Source: Schistosoma haematobium
Taxonomy: Eukaryota > Platyhelminthes > Trematoda > Strigeidida > Schistosomatidae
Direction: 5' to 3'
Assembly: GCF_000699445.3 (NCBI RefSeq)
Contig: NC_067197.1
Location: 10,050,152-10,114,151 of the forward strand
Length of the DNA stretch: 64,000 bases
Part shown: piece after piece, positions 10,501 to 21,199 of the stretch
How positions within the stretch are numbered: the stretch's first letter is position 1
Layout: each line of letters starts with the position of its first letter
Program-made: the position numbers and the translations under genes
Notes under the pieces: model-generated
Databases searched by the model: none
What the model saw: only the letters and a program-made list of their open reading frames with translations
What the model was told of the DNA's origin: nothing

Positions 10501-10830
10501 TACTTACTTACTTACGCCTGTTACTCATTGTGAAGGAACATAAGCCTCTCACCAGCATTCGCCATCCAACCCTGTCCTGGGCAATCCTTTCCAGCTCCTT
10601 CAAGTTGTTATTCATCCTTTCCATATCTGCTTTTATTTCCCAACGTAATGTGTTCTTTGACCTTCCTCTTTTCCGCCTTCCTTCAGGATTCCAAGTTAGG
10701 GCTTGTCTCGTGATGCAGTTTGACGATTTGCGTAGTGTATGTCCTATCCATTTCCATCGTCTTTTCCTAATTTCCTCTTCAGCTGGAAGTTGGTTTGTTC
10801 TCTCCCACAAAAGGCTCTTGCTGATGGTTA
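10501..10830 (-). mobile_element. RTE retrotransposon, 3' remnant (C-terminal domain)
   Basis: The minus-strand frame 10810-10508 encodes the carboxyl end of the RTE protein: [54 protein letters not shown] and [14 protein letters not shown]. It keeps the natural stop and is followed by the AAGT-type tail at 10501-10515. The order of blocks is that of SR2-like elements. It is 5'-truncated and lacks the catalytic domain. Confidence 0.85.
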
Positions 10831-11366
10831 ACTTCTATGTGAATTATACTTGCAGAATAATGATTGATTTAATAGATAGTAGCGACGATTGATTTGTATT
10901 TAATGTAACTCCATTTGAAAATATTGTCCAAGTTTTATGATCTGAATTACTACGATTATTATACGGTATGTTAGGATAATTATTGATTTTAACCATTTAT
11001 ATAATTTGAAGAGAAGAAAAAAACGATCCTTATAAATGAGAATCATTCTTCTGCATTAATACGTTTAATTATCTCTATGTTTGCCAATAGTCTGGCAAGG
11101 ATTACACTCTCATATATGACTATTAGGTGAACATTTAAAATGATTAAAACTGTTGTATTCAAGGGTATGTTTCATGAAGAGAGATTTTATTGCTAAATTG
11201 TTCATTTAATTTATTTAGATAAGGATAAATAAAATTGGAAACAATATTTGATTTAGAAATATTACCACAACATTTATTATTGACTTATATCATGGACTGA
11301 TGTTAATTAGGGAAGCATCGGAATGCTAAGAACAAGAAATTGCTGTATAATTACGCTTTTGTACCT
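10831..11366. other. A+T-rich non-coding stretch
   Basis: Nothing recognised. Confidence 0.4.
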
Positions 11367-11518
11367 GGCGAGACTCTAATTTATGGACGGGCCAATCAGA
11401 GGCGTTTAAGAGGTTTCAAGGTTACGGCGCCAACTTCAGTGCTTAATGCTTACGTACGATCGGCTCACAAGGAATTTTGTAAAAAACATAATAATTGAGC
11501 TGCTATAATAAATAAAAC
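11367..11518. mobile_element. MITE-related end, partial
   Basis: GGCGAGACTCTAATTTATGG at 11367 is a good match to the MITE TIR. The interior (GGTTTCAAGGTTACGGCG) differs from the adjoining copy and no right TIR is seen before the next MITE begins at 11519, so this is a truncated or sister element. Confidence 0.6.
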
Positions 11519-11713
11519 GGCGAGGCTAAAATTTGTGGACGAATCAATCAGTTATAAGATAATAGATCTCGGATTTGGGCATCAAAGCCTTCCATCGATT
11601 TGGCTAAATAAATTTCTGGCATTATAGCTGATGTCAGTTCATGATGATTGGCTAATAGTTCTCAAGGTCACTTAGGATTCGTTCAAAGGTCGTCCATAAA
11701 TTAAAGTCTTGCC
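11519..11713. mobile_element. MITE with TIRs, about 195 bp
   Basis: The left end GGCGAGGCTAAAATTTGTGG and the right end CGTCCATAAATTAAAGTC plus TTGCC form imperfect inverted ends. The interior GGCATTATAGCTGATGTCAG is the reverse complement of the 6.9- and 20.8-kb copies, so this one is in the opposite orientation and shorter. Confidence 0.75.
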
Positions 11714-12145
11714 TTATACCTTTTAGAAGTAAAAGATAACAATCATCAAACAGAATTATGTTTTGCAAATCATGGTTCATAATGGTGGCGAAATGTTTAA
11801 ACCATGGATTTGATATTGAGTAGCCTAATTTTTTTAAACTTCAGCGAAATAGTGACATAATTTGATCCTCATTCACAATAGTTGGTAATTCGCTGTCTTC
11901 TAGTTATGTTTGTAACATTGACATAGCGTGACGTTTCTCTAGAATGTAGAGCAATCCATTTTAAGATCAGATAATAATTAAAATGTGTTACATTATTGAT
12001 TAACGGTTCAAGTAATCTGTTCAATTTCATCTTGTAGCGCATTCTGTTTATTGACATTACGATACACAACATAATGTTTCACTGAAATGTTGTTCTATTG
12101 AAGTAAATAACATTACATTTACTACACTACTACCAATACTACTAC
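11714..12145. other. A+T-rich non-coding stretch
   Basis: Nothing recognised; the open frame on the minus strand has no coding character. Confidence 0.4.
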
Positions 12146-12444
12146 TGTGATGAACAAGAATACAAGTGGGAATAATCGAATGTATTTGAATACAAAATTA
12201 CAGAACATCTTATTAAGATCTGAGATTCATAGAGTTAATACACAATTTGTTTTAAAATTAACTATTCCTTTCGTAAATATCAGTCAATCATCTCAGACCT
12301 CATTGTTCTTTCATTTTCACACCAATCACTCTTTGTTCTCATTCTTTTTTCTACGATCTTCTTAACCTTCTTCCTCCAGGCATTTCACTTTCAATTTATA
12401 ACACATACTACTAATATCTATTGAAATGAGTAGCACACACCAAT
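12146..12444 (+). mobile_element. Solo-LTR-like element, about 299 bp, TSD CTAC
   Basis: It starts TGTGATGAACAAGAATAC and ends ACACACCAAT, aligned to the family end CACCACA. It is flanked by CTAC at 12142-12145 and 12445-12448. The interior includes the shared block CTCAGACCTCATTGTTC and CCTTCTTCCTCCAGGC. The plus-strand frame inside is a repeat shadow. Confidence 0.65.
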
Positions 12445-12496
12445 CTACTACTATAACTACTTGACTTAATCATTAAATCCCATTTAATGATGCATT

Positions 12497-13015
12497 ATTA
12501 CCCTGGTACGGCCGTGAATGGGGAGAGTCCACTCTCTCCCTCTTCAAATGCTTTTACATGGTCACGCGTATATAGCCTCTGCTAGGGAAGTCCTACTCAT
12601 TGCTTTCTAGCACCACGGGTGTTGTTTACGAAATTGAGAGGACGAAAAGTGAATGTCCGGTGCACTAACCGGGTTAGTGGACATGGAGAGTCCACCTAAG
12701 GGAATTGGAAAACCCTGACTAAAAACCAATGGTGTGCATGGGCTCCAGTATCCTGAAGGAACAAATGGTGAATGAACCAATCGTTGGTTACCGGCTACCA
12801 TGGGACTGCATCTCCTTACGATGCTCCACTGGCTTGTGGGTTAGACCTTTAGGTCAAAGGCTCCGGGTTTGGCTTCCTATGAAAACCACCTGCTTCGGTA
12901 TGGGCACCCGGGAAGTATCACAGCCCTCACACATATCAAATGAGATTTGTGTGGCGCATATCTATTTGGTGCCCCCTTGTACCAATAACTATGTGTTAAA
13001 ATAAGTAAATAATAA
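12497..13015 (+). mobile_element. SINE-like ~500-bp repeat, AAAT-type tail, copy 1
   Basis: This copy runs from CCCTGGTACGGCCG, missing the first few bases of the family, through GGACATGGAGAGTCCACC, CCATGGGACTGCATCTCC and TATGTGTTAAAATAAG to an A+T tail ending near 13015. All five copies in the window start at the same 5' sequence (CCCCCAAATGCCCTGG), unlike the random truncation of LINEs, so a non-autonomous SINE-like element is likely. It is much more G+C-rich than its surroundings. Open frames on both strands are not conserved between copies and are not genes. Confidence 0.75.
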
Positions 13016-13493
13016 ATTAATAACTAACATAACATAATTGGATTTTGTACCACACTTAAACTAATCAATATAATAATTTTGTTAACCTGAAGAAAGTTGT
13101 TTAATTTTTCATCCTACTTTCAGTTGGTATATTAATGATACATAAGTTGATTATCAAACACAAAAATAAGTGAAGAGAACTTTTCTCATGGGTTCAACTA
13201 ACAACTTAGGTCTTGCGCTGTTTTTTTATTATTTCTAAACGATCAATATTGTTTTTTTTTGTTTCTAACAAGCATAATTATAAGTTACATTTAATTCAAT
13301 GCCTGTCATTTGAAAAAGTAATGAAAATTCTTTCATTTAACTGATAGAAGATAATTAAATGTTATGGGAAAAATAGAAATAATAACTGTATATAATTGTT
13401 CCTGTATAGACTGATAATTTATTTTAATAAGCAACTGTATAGAAGATATTTAAAAGTTATTTGTTGGTTGAATAAAATTTTAGTAGTTAACAT
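13016..13493. other. A+T-rich non-coding stretch
   Basis: Nothing recognised apart from A+T-rich runs. Confidence 0.4.
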
Positions 13494-13788
13494 CATGAGT
13501 TAATTGAAGATAGACTATCATGGAAAACATGGAAGCATTGGAGGGCTGCCTCGTCCTATTGTGAGACTCCTCAGAGGTGTGCATCCACGATCCCGTCCAA
13601 TGGGATTCGAACCTAGAACTTATCGGCTACGTGGGCGAACGCCTAGTCTCTAGACAACTAATCTGGCCAGCATCGAACGGTGTTAATGTCTAACTTCAAC
13701 TAATTTACGAAATTGAGCCACACGTCCATCTTTGTTTCCGGTGACTTATTATCTCACAACAGACCTGGTTGAACTCCATTGATCACTG
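13494..13788 (-). mobile_element. tRNA-like/hammerhead repeat, left arm of an inverted pair
   Basis: This minus-strand unit has its tail at the left and its head (GACCTGGTTGAACTCC read on the plus strand) at the right. The hammerhead on the minus strand keeps GAGGAGTCTCACAATAGG and then GACGAGGCAGCC, so the GAAA block is changed to GAGG. It meets a plus-strand unit at 13788/13789. Confidence 0.8.
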
Positions 13789-14240
13789 TATGGTGGTCTA
13801 GCTTCAATTAACTCATGATCTCAACTACTGTAATATCTATAATTTCAACAAAACCCCCCTTCTGATGATAACCATCATATGCTTCCAAGTGACGGTCTCC
13901 AAGATGTATTTCCTAGAGTTCAAGTGAGAAGCCGTGACCAGTAGAGTTCAACCAGGTCTGTTGTAATAGAGTAACACACTGAAGACAATGTTGGACGGTG
14001 GCTCAATTTTGTGGATCAGTTGAAGTTAGACATTAACACCGTTGGATGCCTGCTCAGTGGTCTGGAGGTTAAGCGTTCGCATACGAAACCGATAAGTCCT
14101 TGTTTCAAATCTCATGGGGTGGGATCGTGGATGCGCACTGTTGAGGTGTCCTATACTAGAACGAACCGGCCGTCTAGTACTTCCAGGTTTTCCATGGTGT
14201 TCTGGCTTCAATTGATTCAAGATTTCAAATACTGAAATTG
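13789..14240 (+). mobile_element. tRNA-like/hammerhead repeat with tail-to-head junction
   Basis: The first ~75 bp are the tail of a unit (TGGTGGTCTAGCTTC ... CAACAAAACCCCCCTTCTGAT), followed at once by a head (CATCATATGCTTCCAAGTGAC) and then a full unit with leader, A-box-like CTCAGTGGTCTGGAGG, B-box-like block and hammerhead half. The hammerhead reads CACTGTTGAGGTGTCC and GAACGAACCGGCC; C3 and the GAAA block are altered. Two open frames covering it are shadows. Confidence 0.8.
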
Positions 14241-14611
14241 TTAAATAATCATTGAGAAGTTTTATCTTTTCGTGGTAAATTTTCGATTTCGTGACTAATT
14301 TTGTCGGCAATATGTAGATGAATTTGTCATGTTTACTCTTATACAAAGGTAGAAAAAATATTCTTTAAATACATATATTATTCTTTCATGAATTTTATTC
14401 ACTAAATTATCCCATGTATACGACGAAAATCTATCGTAATTATTTAGTCAGCTGATTTGATAATCATTGAAGTATTGTTTCTCCTTTTCATATTTTCTGC
14501 ACTTGAAGAATAGATAATCTTTTGAGGAAAATCTTCTAGCATCCTGAATCAGATATAAATAGCTAACAAATAGATAGAAACAAAAATATATTTGAAATTT
14601 CATATTTCAGT
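14241..14611. other. A+T-rich non-coding stretch
   Basis: Nothing recognised. Confidence 0.4.
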
Positions 14612-15640
14612 CAATTACTTACTTACTTTTGCCTGTCACCTTCAATGGAGCATAGGACGCCAACCAACATTCTCCAACCCAATCTGTCCTGGGTCTTCCT
14701 TTCTACTTCCATCCAATTCTTGGTCATTCTTCTCATGTCTATCTCCATTTCTCGACGTAATGTGTTCTTTGGTCTTCCTCTTCTGCTTTGCCATTGAGGA
14801 TTCTATGTGAGGGCTTAACTTGTGACACAGTTGTGTGTTTTCCTCAATATGTGTCTTATCCACTTCCAACACTTCTTCATTTCTTCCTCCACTAGCATCT
14901 AGTTCGTTCTCTCCCACAGTAGGTTGTCACTGATAGTGTCTGACCAACGGATCCAAAATAGTTTGCGTAGACAACTGTTAATAAACACTTGTGTCTTCTG
15001 GATGATGGCTTTTGTAATTTTCCAAGTTTCCACCCCATACAGTAGAACTGTTTTGATATTTGTATTGAAAATTGTGACTTTGGTGTTGATTGGCAGTTGT
15101 TTTGACTTCCAGATGTTCTTCATTTGTAGATGTGCTGCTCTCGCTCTGCCGATCCGCGCTTTCACATCTGCATCAGATCCACTGTGTTCATCAATGATGC
15201 TGCCCAAATATGTAATGGATTTAACGTCCTCCAAATCCTCTCCGTCAATTGTGATTTGATTGGTACATGTTGTGTTGTATCGGAGAATCTTGCTTTTCCC
15301 TTTGTGTATGTTGAGACCTACCACGGCTGAGGCTGCTGCTACGCTGATCGTCTTCTCCTGCATTTGTCTTTGCGTGTGCGACTGAAGAGCCAGATCATCT
15401 GCGAAATCTAGGTCGTTCAGCTGCATCTTAGCTGTCCTCTGTATCCCATGCTTCCACCCACCCCCTAGGTGTTGACGTCTTCATGATCCGGTCGATCACC
15501 AGGACAAAGATGAAGGGTGAGATTAAGTGAACTTGCTTGATACCCGTCTTTAATTCGAACGAGTCTGTGAGCTGTCCTCCACGTACGATTTTGCTGTTTA
15601 ATCCATCATAGGAATTCCGTATGATATTGACTAATTTCTC
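14612..15640 (-). mobile_element. RTE-clade (SR2-like) retrotransposon, best-preserved copy
   Basis: About 1 kb of the 3' part of an RTE element on the minus strand. The frame 15426-14899 (175 residues) starts in the reverse-transcriptase palm with LDFADDLALQSH, where FADD is the catalytic motif. It continues with GLNIHKGKSKILRYNT, VKSITYLGSIIDEHSGSD, KNIWKSKQLPINTKVTIFNT and LLYGVETWKITKAIIQK, the thumb and connection region of this family. Upstream on the minus strand (15427-15610) lies a frameshifted piece of the palm (GQLTDSF, PSSLSW-like translation). After 14899 a frame shift leads into GRNEEVLEVDKTHIEENTQ and RMLHxxG near 14640, then the AAGT-type tail. It is not functional as read. 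Confidence 0.85.
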
Positions 15641-15722
15641 AATAAAAGAGAAGAGTTGGGCTTAGGGTTAGCGACCCCATCTTGTAGAAAACTAACTTTC
15701 TAAAATGGCTCTAACCAGAAGA
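15641..15722 (+). mobile_element. RTE 5' fragment in opposite orientation
   Basis: AGAGTTGGGCTTAGGGTTAG and CGACCCCATCTTGTAG match the 5' part of the plus-strand copy at 41.39 kb (GGGTTGGGCATGGGG). This 5' piece is on the plus strand while the adjoining 3' part is on the minus strand, so it is a 5' inversion (twin-priming-like) or a separate insertion. Confidence 0.55.
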
Positions 15723-16152
15723 AATAATTCAAACCATTTCAGTCAGTATAGTTTACTAATTTTTCATTTTCTTTCATGTGACTAAATTACAAGATTTTGC
15801 AATTAACGTCATGAACTGATTTTAGTTAGGCAATCTTTTACAACTGTCCAAAGTTTAATCTATAATGTTAAATGTACAATTCATTAATTCTAACCAACCT
15901 CGTGTGTAATGATAATGTTACGATTGAAAAACGTAAGGGAAACAAGTTCTCATTCTAGTATTAGGGATAACAGTCTGCAATTAGATTTCAATCAAAACAT
16001 AGTAGAAAGACATTTTTTCAGAGATGAACTAATATAGCATTTCGCTAAACTATCTCGCATTATTTATTTAAATCCAATAACCACTGAAAATTATGTAAAT
16101 TAAATTGGTTGATAGGATAATCTATGAGTCTCATATGTTGAGAAATTCAAAT
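15723..16152. other. A+T-rich non-coding stretch
   Basis: Nothing recognised. Confidence 0.4.
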
Positions 16153-16252
16153 AAGTCACTTCATCTAAAAGTTGTGCTGATGATGTTATTCAAAAGAATA
16201 ATGGAAAGCTCCACGATTAAATCATCTAGCTCAGAGAACGAAATTCCATTTA
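16153..16252 (+). repeat. GCTC-type hammerhead-like repeat with compensated stem II
   Basis: CTGATGA is at 16177-16183, hairpin TTATTC-AAAA-GAATAA at 16186-16201, GAAA at 16204-16207 and GCTCCAC at 16208-16214. Relative to the family hairpin TCGTTC/GAACGA, both sides changed together (C to T and G to A on each strand), so pairing is kept. Stem I can form TTGTG with CACGA. One extra G precedes GAAA. The longer open frame spanning it is not a gene. Confidence 0.6.
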
Positions 16253-16529
16253 AAAGGTTCTATTATAACTTGATAATTGCTGAACTGTACATTATAAGTG
16301 TAAGTAAATGGATTTACATGTATATTACTAAATTTTCTGTTAGTATTCAATGGTCGAAATGATAGATTTGTCATTAAATACTCTTATAATAATCCACATC
16401 AATATAACTGTGAAACTAAATATTCAAATAAATTCAAGTCAATGATTACGTGTTGTTTTGTTCTTTCTTCTACATGAGCATGTTTAATATTAGAACACTC
16501 AGGAAATAATCTAAGGTATGAACTAATAC
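16253..16529. other. A+T-rich non-coding stretch
   Basis: Nothing recognised. It ends in the left copy of the 13-bp duplication TATGAACTAATAC (16517-16529). Confidence 0.5.
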
Positions 16530-17176
16530 CACTCTTGATGGTCTTGTATTAGTATTCTGATACGAGACAATGGGTTTTAAACGTTCTTTAAGCCCTAACG
16601 CTTCAGGCTGGGCTATTTCGTTTACTGCCCTACATATGTATTGTATGAAGTATAAGCTGTACAAGCCATATTGCTATGTAGAGCTGAAGGTATCACATGA
16701 GACTGGAGGTTCATCATTCATATTGTGAATGATTCGGCATTACTTTGGCAAGTTTTGCTGACTGTTCATGCACAAAATTGTTTTGACGGTTAACCAATTT
16801 CATTCATACTGGTGGTTGCTTTACAGTTTTCTCAAGAGCCATTGTCATTGAGACATTATATGGCATGTCGCCACTGCAAACGCTAATGGGTTTGACTGTC
16901 GTGTAAGCGGAATAGGTCAACGTTGGCCTGTCCGTGCTGTACAATAATTGGTTCACCAGATCATTGATTGGTGTGGTTGCGCCACAGGATTGAGCTGTAT
17001 TATTCAGATTGTAATGTTAAAGCCTAAATAGTGTCTGGTTTTCCTGTGAGGCGGGATTGAGCTGTACTGTTTGGGTTGTCACGTGAAAGTCTGGATGGTG
17101 TCTCTTTCTCTTGACAACTAATGTAAAATTACCCTGGCCCAAAAGGGTATATTATTTAACTCTCTCTATATATATA
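16530..17176. mobile_element. Unclassified 647-bp insertion with 13-bp target duplication
   Basis: TATGAACTAATAC occurs at 16517-16529 and again at 17177-17189, exactly flanking a segment of different, more G+C-rich composition. The right end is a simple-repeat tail (CTCTCTCTATATATATATA type), as expected for target-primed reverse transcription of a non-LTR or SINE-like element. Inside, two ~65-bp segments beginning GGATTGAGCTGTA (about 16977 and 17047) are diverged tandem copies about 71 bp apart. I do not recognise the family; the minus-strand open frame at the left end is not convincing. Confidence 0.65.
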
Positions 17177-17189
17177 TATGAACTAATAC

Positions 17190-17823
17190 TAGAACATAAT
17201 TACATTAAATGTAGTTTGTGATTAACCTAACTCACAATTAAAACATATCTTATGTTTTATTTTATACATCATTTCGTTGTTATGTTGTTTACTCTTTTAC
17301 TAGTTGTATCTAACCTGGTTTTTCTTTTAAATTTGTTTCTTTTCTTTTCTGACAACTTTTCTTTAATTACAATCTGATGTTATATACATTCGAATATTTA
17401 AAAAAGTCCATTTGAGACCACCTATAATGATTCGATTCAATAATTAAAAGGCACTTCATATGATTTATTTCAATTGAATAGTTTATTCTTTTAAAGAAAA
17501 GAAAAGTGATTTAGGGTGTATAGTGGGTATATGTATACATATAAGAAATCCTATCCAATTATTTACATATTTTAAATGAATAGCATACTAATTAGACAAG
17601 AATAAGTAGTTGATTCTGTAAAAAAAATATTCAATTTTAATTAAATCAAGTTTTATTAACAAGATTTGGATGGTAATAAATAAATTTTATGTGTGAACTG
17701 CCCTTTTTACAATGATTTATCAACTTTTGTAATAAGAAACTACTAATAACTAGAAGAAATGATTTGTATGAAATAGGAAATGATATACAATCAAGTATAA
17801 TTAGTTTTATTCACTTAGAAAAT
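17190..17823. other. A+T-rich non-coding stretch
   Basis: Nothing recognised. Confidence 0.4.
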
Positions 17824-18240
17824 GTGTGCCCCCAAATGCCCTGGTAAGGTCGAGAATGAGGAGAGTCCACTCTCTTCCTCTTCAAATGCTCTCACATGGA
17901 CAAGTGCATACAACCACGGAGAGTTCACCTAGAGGAGTTGGGAAACCCTGATTACAAGTCAATGGTGTACATAGGCTTCAGTGTCCTGAAGGAGCAAATG
18001 GTGTATGAACATATTGTCAGTCACCAGCTACCATGGGACTGCATCACCTGACGTTGCTCCACTGCCTTGTGGGTCAGACTTTTAGATTGAAGGCTCCGGA
18101 GTGTGGCTCCCTAAGAAAATCACGTGCTTCGGTTTGTGCACCCGAGCGGCATCCCAACCCTCACACAAGTGGAACGATTTATGTGGCGTATAAATATTTG
18201 GTTCCTCCTTGTAGCTATATTTATGTGTTTAAATAAATAA
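17824..18240 (+). mobile_element. SINE-like ~500-bp repeat, copy 2
   Basis: It starts GCCCCCAAATGCCCTGG and ends TATGTGTTTAAATAAATAAG. Relative to the other copies about 100 bp are deleted after CATACAACCACGG. The flanks AGAAAATGT (before the start) and AGAAAGTGT (after the tail) are a likely target duplication with one mismatch. Confidence 0.75.
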
Positions 18241-18259
18241 GAAAGTGTACGCAATGCAG

Positions 18260-18608
18260 TGTCTAGTACTATGTCAAGCTCAAAAGGGTTATTCTAACTT
18301 CCGTGCAAATCATTTTGTTCATTTATCTTGAGTCACATTTTGACCCTAATAACTATTCACTTATTAATCTTGACTGTTTTTATATGGGTATATGTGTTTT
18401 TATTGCTTATCGTACTCATTACGTGTATGTAACTTATTTTTATCTGACTATAAATATTGAGTCATGCTATAACAAAACTAGATGGCTTATTTATATTCTC
18501 TGCTTTGCTTTCCCGCTTTTCATTATGAATGTTTATCTGGACAAAAGAGTGCCTGAATTATATTCATTCAACCCAACCTAAATCTGGTTTCTTGTTATCG
18601 CTGTAACA
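18260..18608 (+). other. Possible LTR-like segment
   Basis: A 349-bp segment with TG at its start (TGTCTAGTACTATG), a TATA-like GACTATAAATA inside and CA at its end (GCTGTAACA). The ends look LTR-like, but the flanks do not show a matching target duplication, so the assignment is weak. The open frame inside has no recognisable protein. Confidence 0.25.
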
Positions 18609-19527
18609 TAAACGAGATTAGTGTAGGTAATATACGAAGTTAAGTATAAGATTTATGTTCATAGTACTTTCATACATCCATTCAGATCGGAGTCAGACAC
18701 TGGGCCGCAAAAGATATTTATGTGGAGCCCCGGAAATGATTTTCGTGATGTTTGTGATTCATTAGCTATGCGTTTTCATCTGCTTAGGTTATTAATGGAC
18801 GTATATAAATTCGAATTGTAGTCACCCAGAGTCGAAGTCACAGACATTACTATTAAATTATCCTGTTGTAACTGATTCCTTAGTTTAAACTTAGATGATT
18901 CTTTTATGTTGTCAACTACGTGGGATCTATATAGGTGTAGATTTGCTTTTAAACTGTCTGATGTATTCTGATATTAAATAGGGTTACAATACTTAGCTTA
19001 GCATGTATATAACCAGGTTCATCGATAAACCTATACACCCTTAAGAAATAGTAAACAATCAATATGTACTTTTCAAATGGTAATTCAGGATACACTTCAT
19101 CTCACTGAACAATACTAAATGACAAAACTGACAAAGTATGTTGTTTTTTATACTTTCATAACATATTACTATAGATTCTAATCAAGTCAATCGTTATGTT
19201 TATACTACTAATATTCCATAAGTCTTTCATCAACCTTCCTGATGGACTTCAATAAATGATCATTTCAAAAATTAGTCGAGTTCATAAATTTTGGAAACTA
19301 TTTTTAACTCCATTTATCTCAGTGGCAGATTTTTTTTCACAAATATGAGGGAAGTAAAAACTTCTAAACTAATTCACCACAGTCACAAGATTCCAGTTTT
19401 TTTTTTGTTGATATAATAATCAATAAACTATGGGAAGTATTAAAAATAGATTTTGTTGGATACCTTGTTTCATGGTATGATTATGATAATTTCCATCAGT
19501 TTAGAGAAATATTTATTTTTCGAAGAG
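18609..19527. other. Non-coding stretch, partly G+C-richer
   Basis: No gene recognised. Around 18680-18860 the sequence is less A+T-rich (CACTGGGCCGCAAAAG; GGAGCCCCGGAAATG) and may be part of an unrecognised retroelement. Confidence 0.35.
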
Positions 19528-19978
19528 AAAAAAGTGATTGTAATTCGTACACAATAATCTTCAATGATCAACGAACTGTTAACCTGACTCCCATTATAAA
19601 TCATTGTAACCTAAAGATTCACTACCACCAAAATTATTTACAATTTCACCAGTGGAGTTCAACCAGATCTGTTGTGAGATATCAACTCACTAAAGACAAT
19701 GGCGTACGGTGGCGCAACTTCGTGGATTGGTTGAAGTTAGACATTAACACTGTTGGATGCCGACCGGCTCAGTGGTCTAGTTGGTTAAGCACCTTGGGCG
19801 AGACTGATAGGTCCTGAGTTCGAATCTCGCGATGCGGGATCATGGATGTGTACTTCTGAGAAGTCCCACAAAAGGATGAAAAAGCTGTCCAGTGCTTTTA
19901 GGTTTTCCATGGTGATCTATCTTCAATTGACTCATGATTTCAATCAGTGAAATTACTAAAATCTCCACTAACCTCCTT
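19528..19978 (+). mobile_element. tRNA-like/hammerhead repeat, twin of the 8.6-kb copy
   Basis: This copy is identical to 8581-9015 up to 19962 and then diverges in the tail (ATCTCCACTAACC against ATATCCACAAAACC). It has the same alternative leader and the same dead hammerhead. Confidence 0.85.
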
Positions 19979-20381
19979 CTGAAAATATTTATTGATCATG
20001 AAATAACTGTTAAAGTTTATTTCTCTAAGGATTAGTTGAGACTTTGGTAATACTTTTAACTGGGAAACAATTTATTGTTATTCGAATGGCTATTGAATAT
20101 TTCATAATTGATTATTTACTGGATGGTGACCAACTTCATATTTCTTTAGTTATATGTCCTGGTGTAATTCTATTGATTACGTTGTAATTTGGACTCTAGT
20201 TAAACTGGTTCTACACTGTTTGTAATATGTTGAATTATTAGTGACCTAAAAGTAGTTGACAAGGAACCTATGAACTTTGGTTTTTTGCCGTAGAACACTT
20301 GATAGAATTCAATTTTCAAACAAGACATCAGTCCCTACACAGAAACCAGTCAATTACGAATCTCTCAGTACTGTAGGAAGC

Positions 20382-20444
<63 letters not shown>
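20382..20444. repeat. (TAG)21 trinucleotide microsatellite
   Basis: An uninterrupted run of about 21 TAG units 150 bp upstream of the acceptor of the 20595 exon; likely to vary in length between isolates. Confidence 0.95.
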
Positions 20445-20594
20445 AATAGTTCAGTGGCAGCGTCTTAGGTTGCAAGTTATAATAAAGATTTAGAATAAAT
20501 AGTATGAATATTATTACATTTTTGTGTAACTTAGCTGACGAATATTTACAATGTTTCTAATTTGTTTTGTTTTTTCTAAAACGTTTTTTTCCAG

Positions 20595-20697
20595 CAACTT
20601 CATATGAATGTAACAGTTTCAGAAGTTGATGGAGGAAGTGCTGATTCCGGACAAGGAGCTAGTGAAGAAGAACCTGTGAATCATGATTTATCAAAGT
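20595..20697 (+). CDS. Internal exon of an unidentified host gene
   Basis: A 103-bp exon. It is preceded by a pyrimidine-rich tract ending TTTTTTTCCAG and followed by the strong donor GTGAGT (20698-20703). The open frame reads QLHMNVTVSEVDGGSADSGQ, then GASEEEPVNHDLSK, an acidic Ser/Gly-rich segment, with one base left over. That base joins the next exon at 22621 to make TTT (Phe) and opens straight into RLKYTRPYNSKE, so the phases agree. The sequence looks like a cytoplasmic tail or linker rather than an enzymatic domain. A cadherin-type cytoplasmic tail crossed my mind because of the SADSGQGASEEE wording, but I cannot support a name. Upstream exons were not found in this window. Confidence 0.7.
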
Positions 20698-20801
20698 GTG
20701 AGTTAACATTATAATTTCTTTCCTATATGAATATAGTCTCTTAGTTGGAACCTAACACTTAATTATACTAATTAAATCTTATAAAACTTCATATAAAGTA
20801 T

Positions 20802-21088
20802 GGTGAAACTAATTTATGGACGACTTTTCAGTGTTGCCAAAATGGCCTTGAGAATGTTCATCTACTGTCTAGGTTAAAATATGGGTTTTGAAACAGTATG
20901 AAGGATAAGGATTATGATTTACAGTTGATGGTTAAGGATAGGGATTAGATTAAGGGTTTTCATCACGAACTGACATCAGCTAAAATGTCAAGACACTATT
21001 TAGCCAAATGGATAAAGAATTTCACGCCGAAATTCAAAACCTATTATCGTAAATCTGATTGGTTCGTCCATATATCATAGTCTCGCCT
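20802..21088. mobile_element. MITE in the host-gene intron
   Basis: It begins GGTGAAACTAATTTATGG and ends CGTCCATATATCATAGTC plus TCGCC, matching the TIRs of the 6.9-kb copy. The interior shares GAACTGACATCAGCTAAAATG. It is in the same orientation as the 6.9-kb copy and lies inside intron 20698-22620. Confidence 0.75.
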
Positions 21089-21199
21089 AAAATATTATTT
21101 TTAAATCACTCGTGACATTTATTTTTAGTTAATTATAATATAAACACACTAATTGTTCAACTATTTTCAAGGCATTATTTAGTTAAAGTCAAAAACTCA

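Noticed and set aside
12607..13004. Open frames on both strands of the SINE-like repeat (also 40128-40406, 47428-47822, 18033-18236)
   Set aside because: The frames are not conserved among copies; the repeat is non-coding.
20382..20444. Repeat array such as CRISPR
   Set aside because: A simple trinucleotide microsatellite without spacers; the window is eukaryotic.
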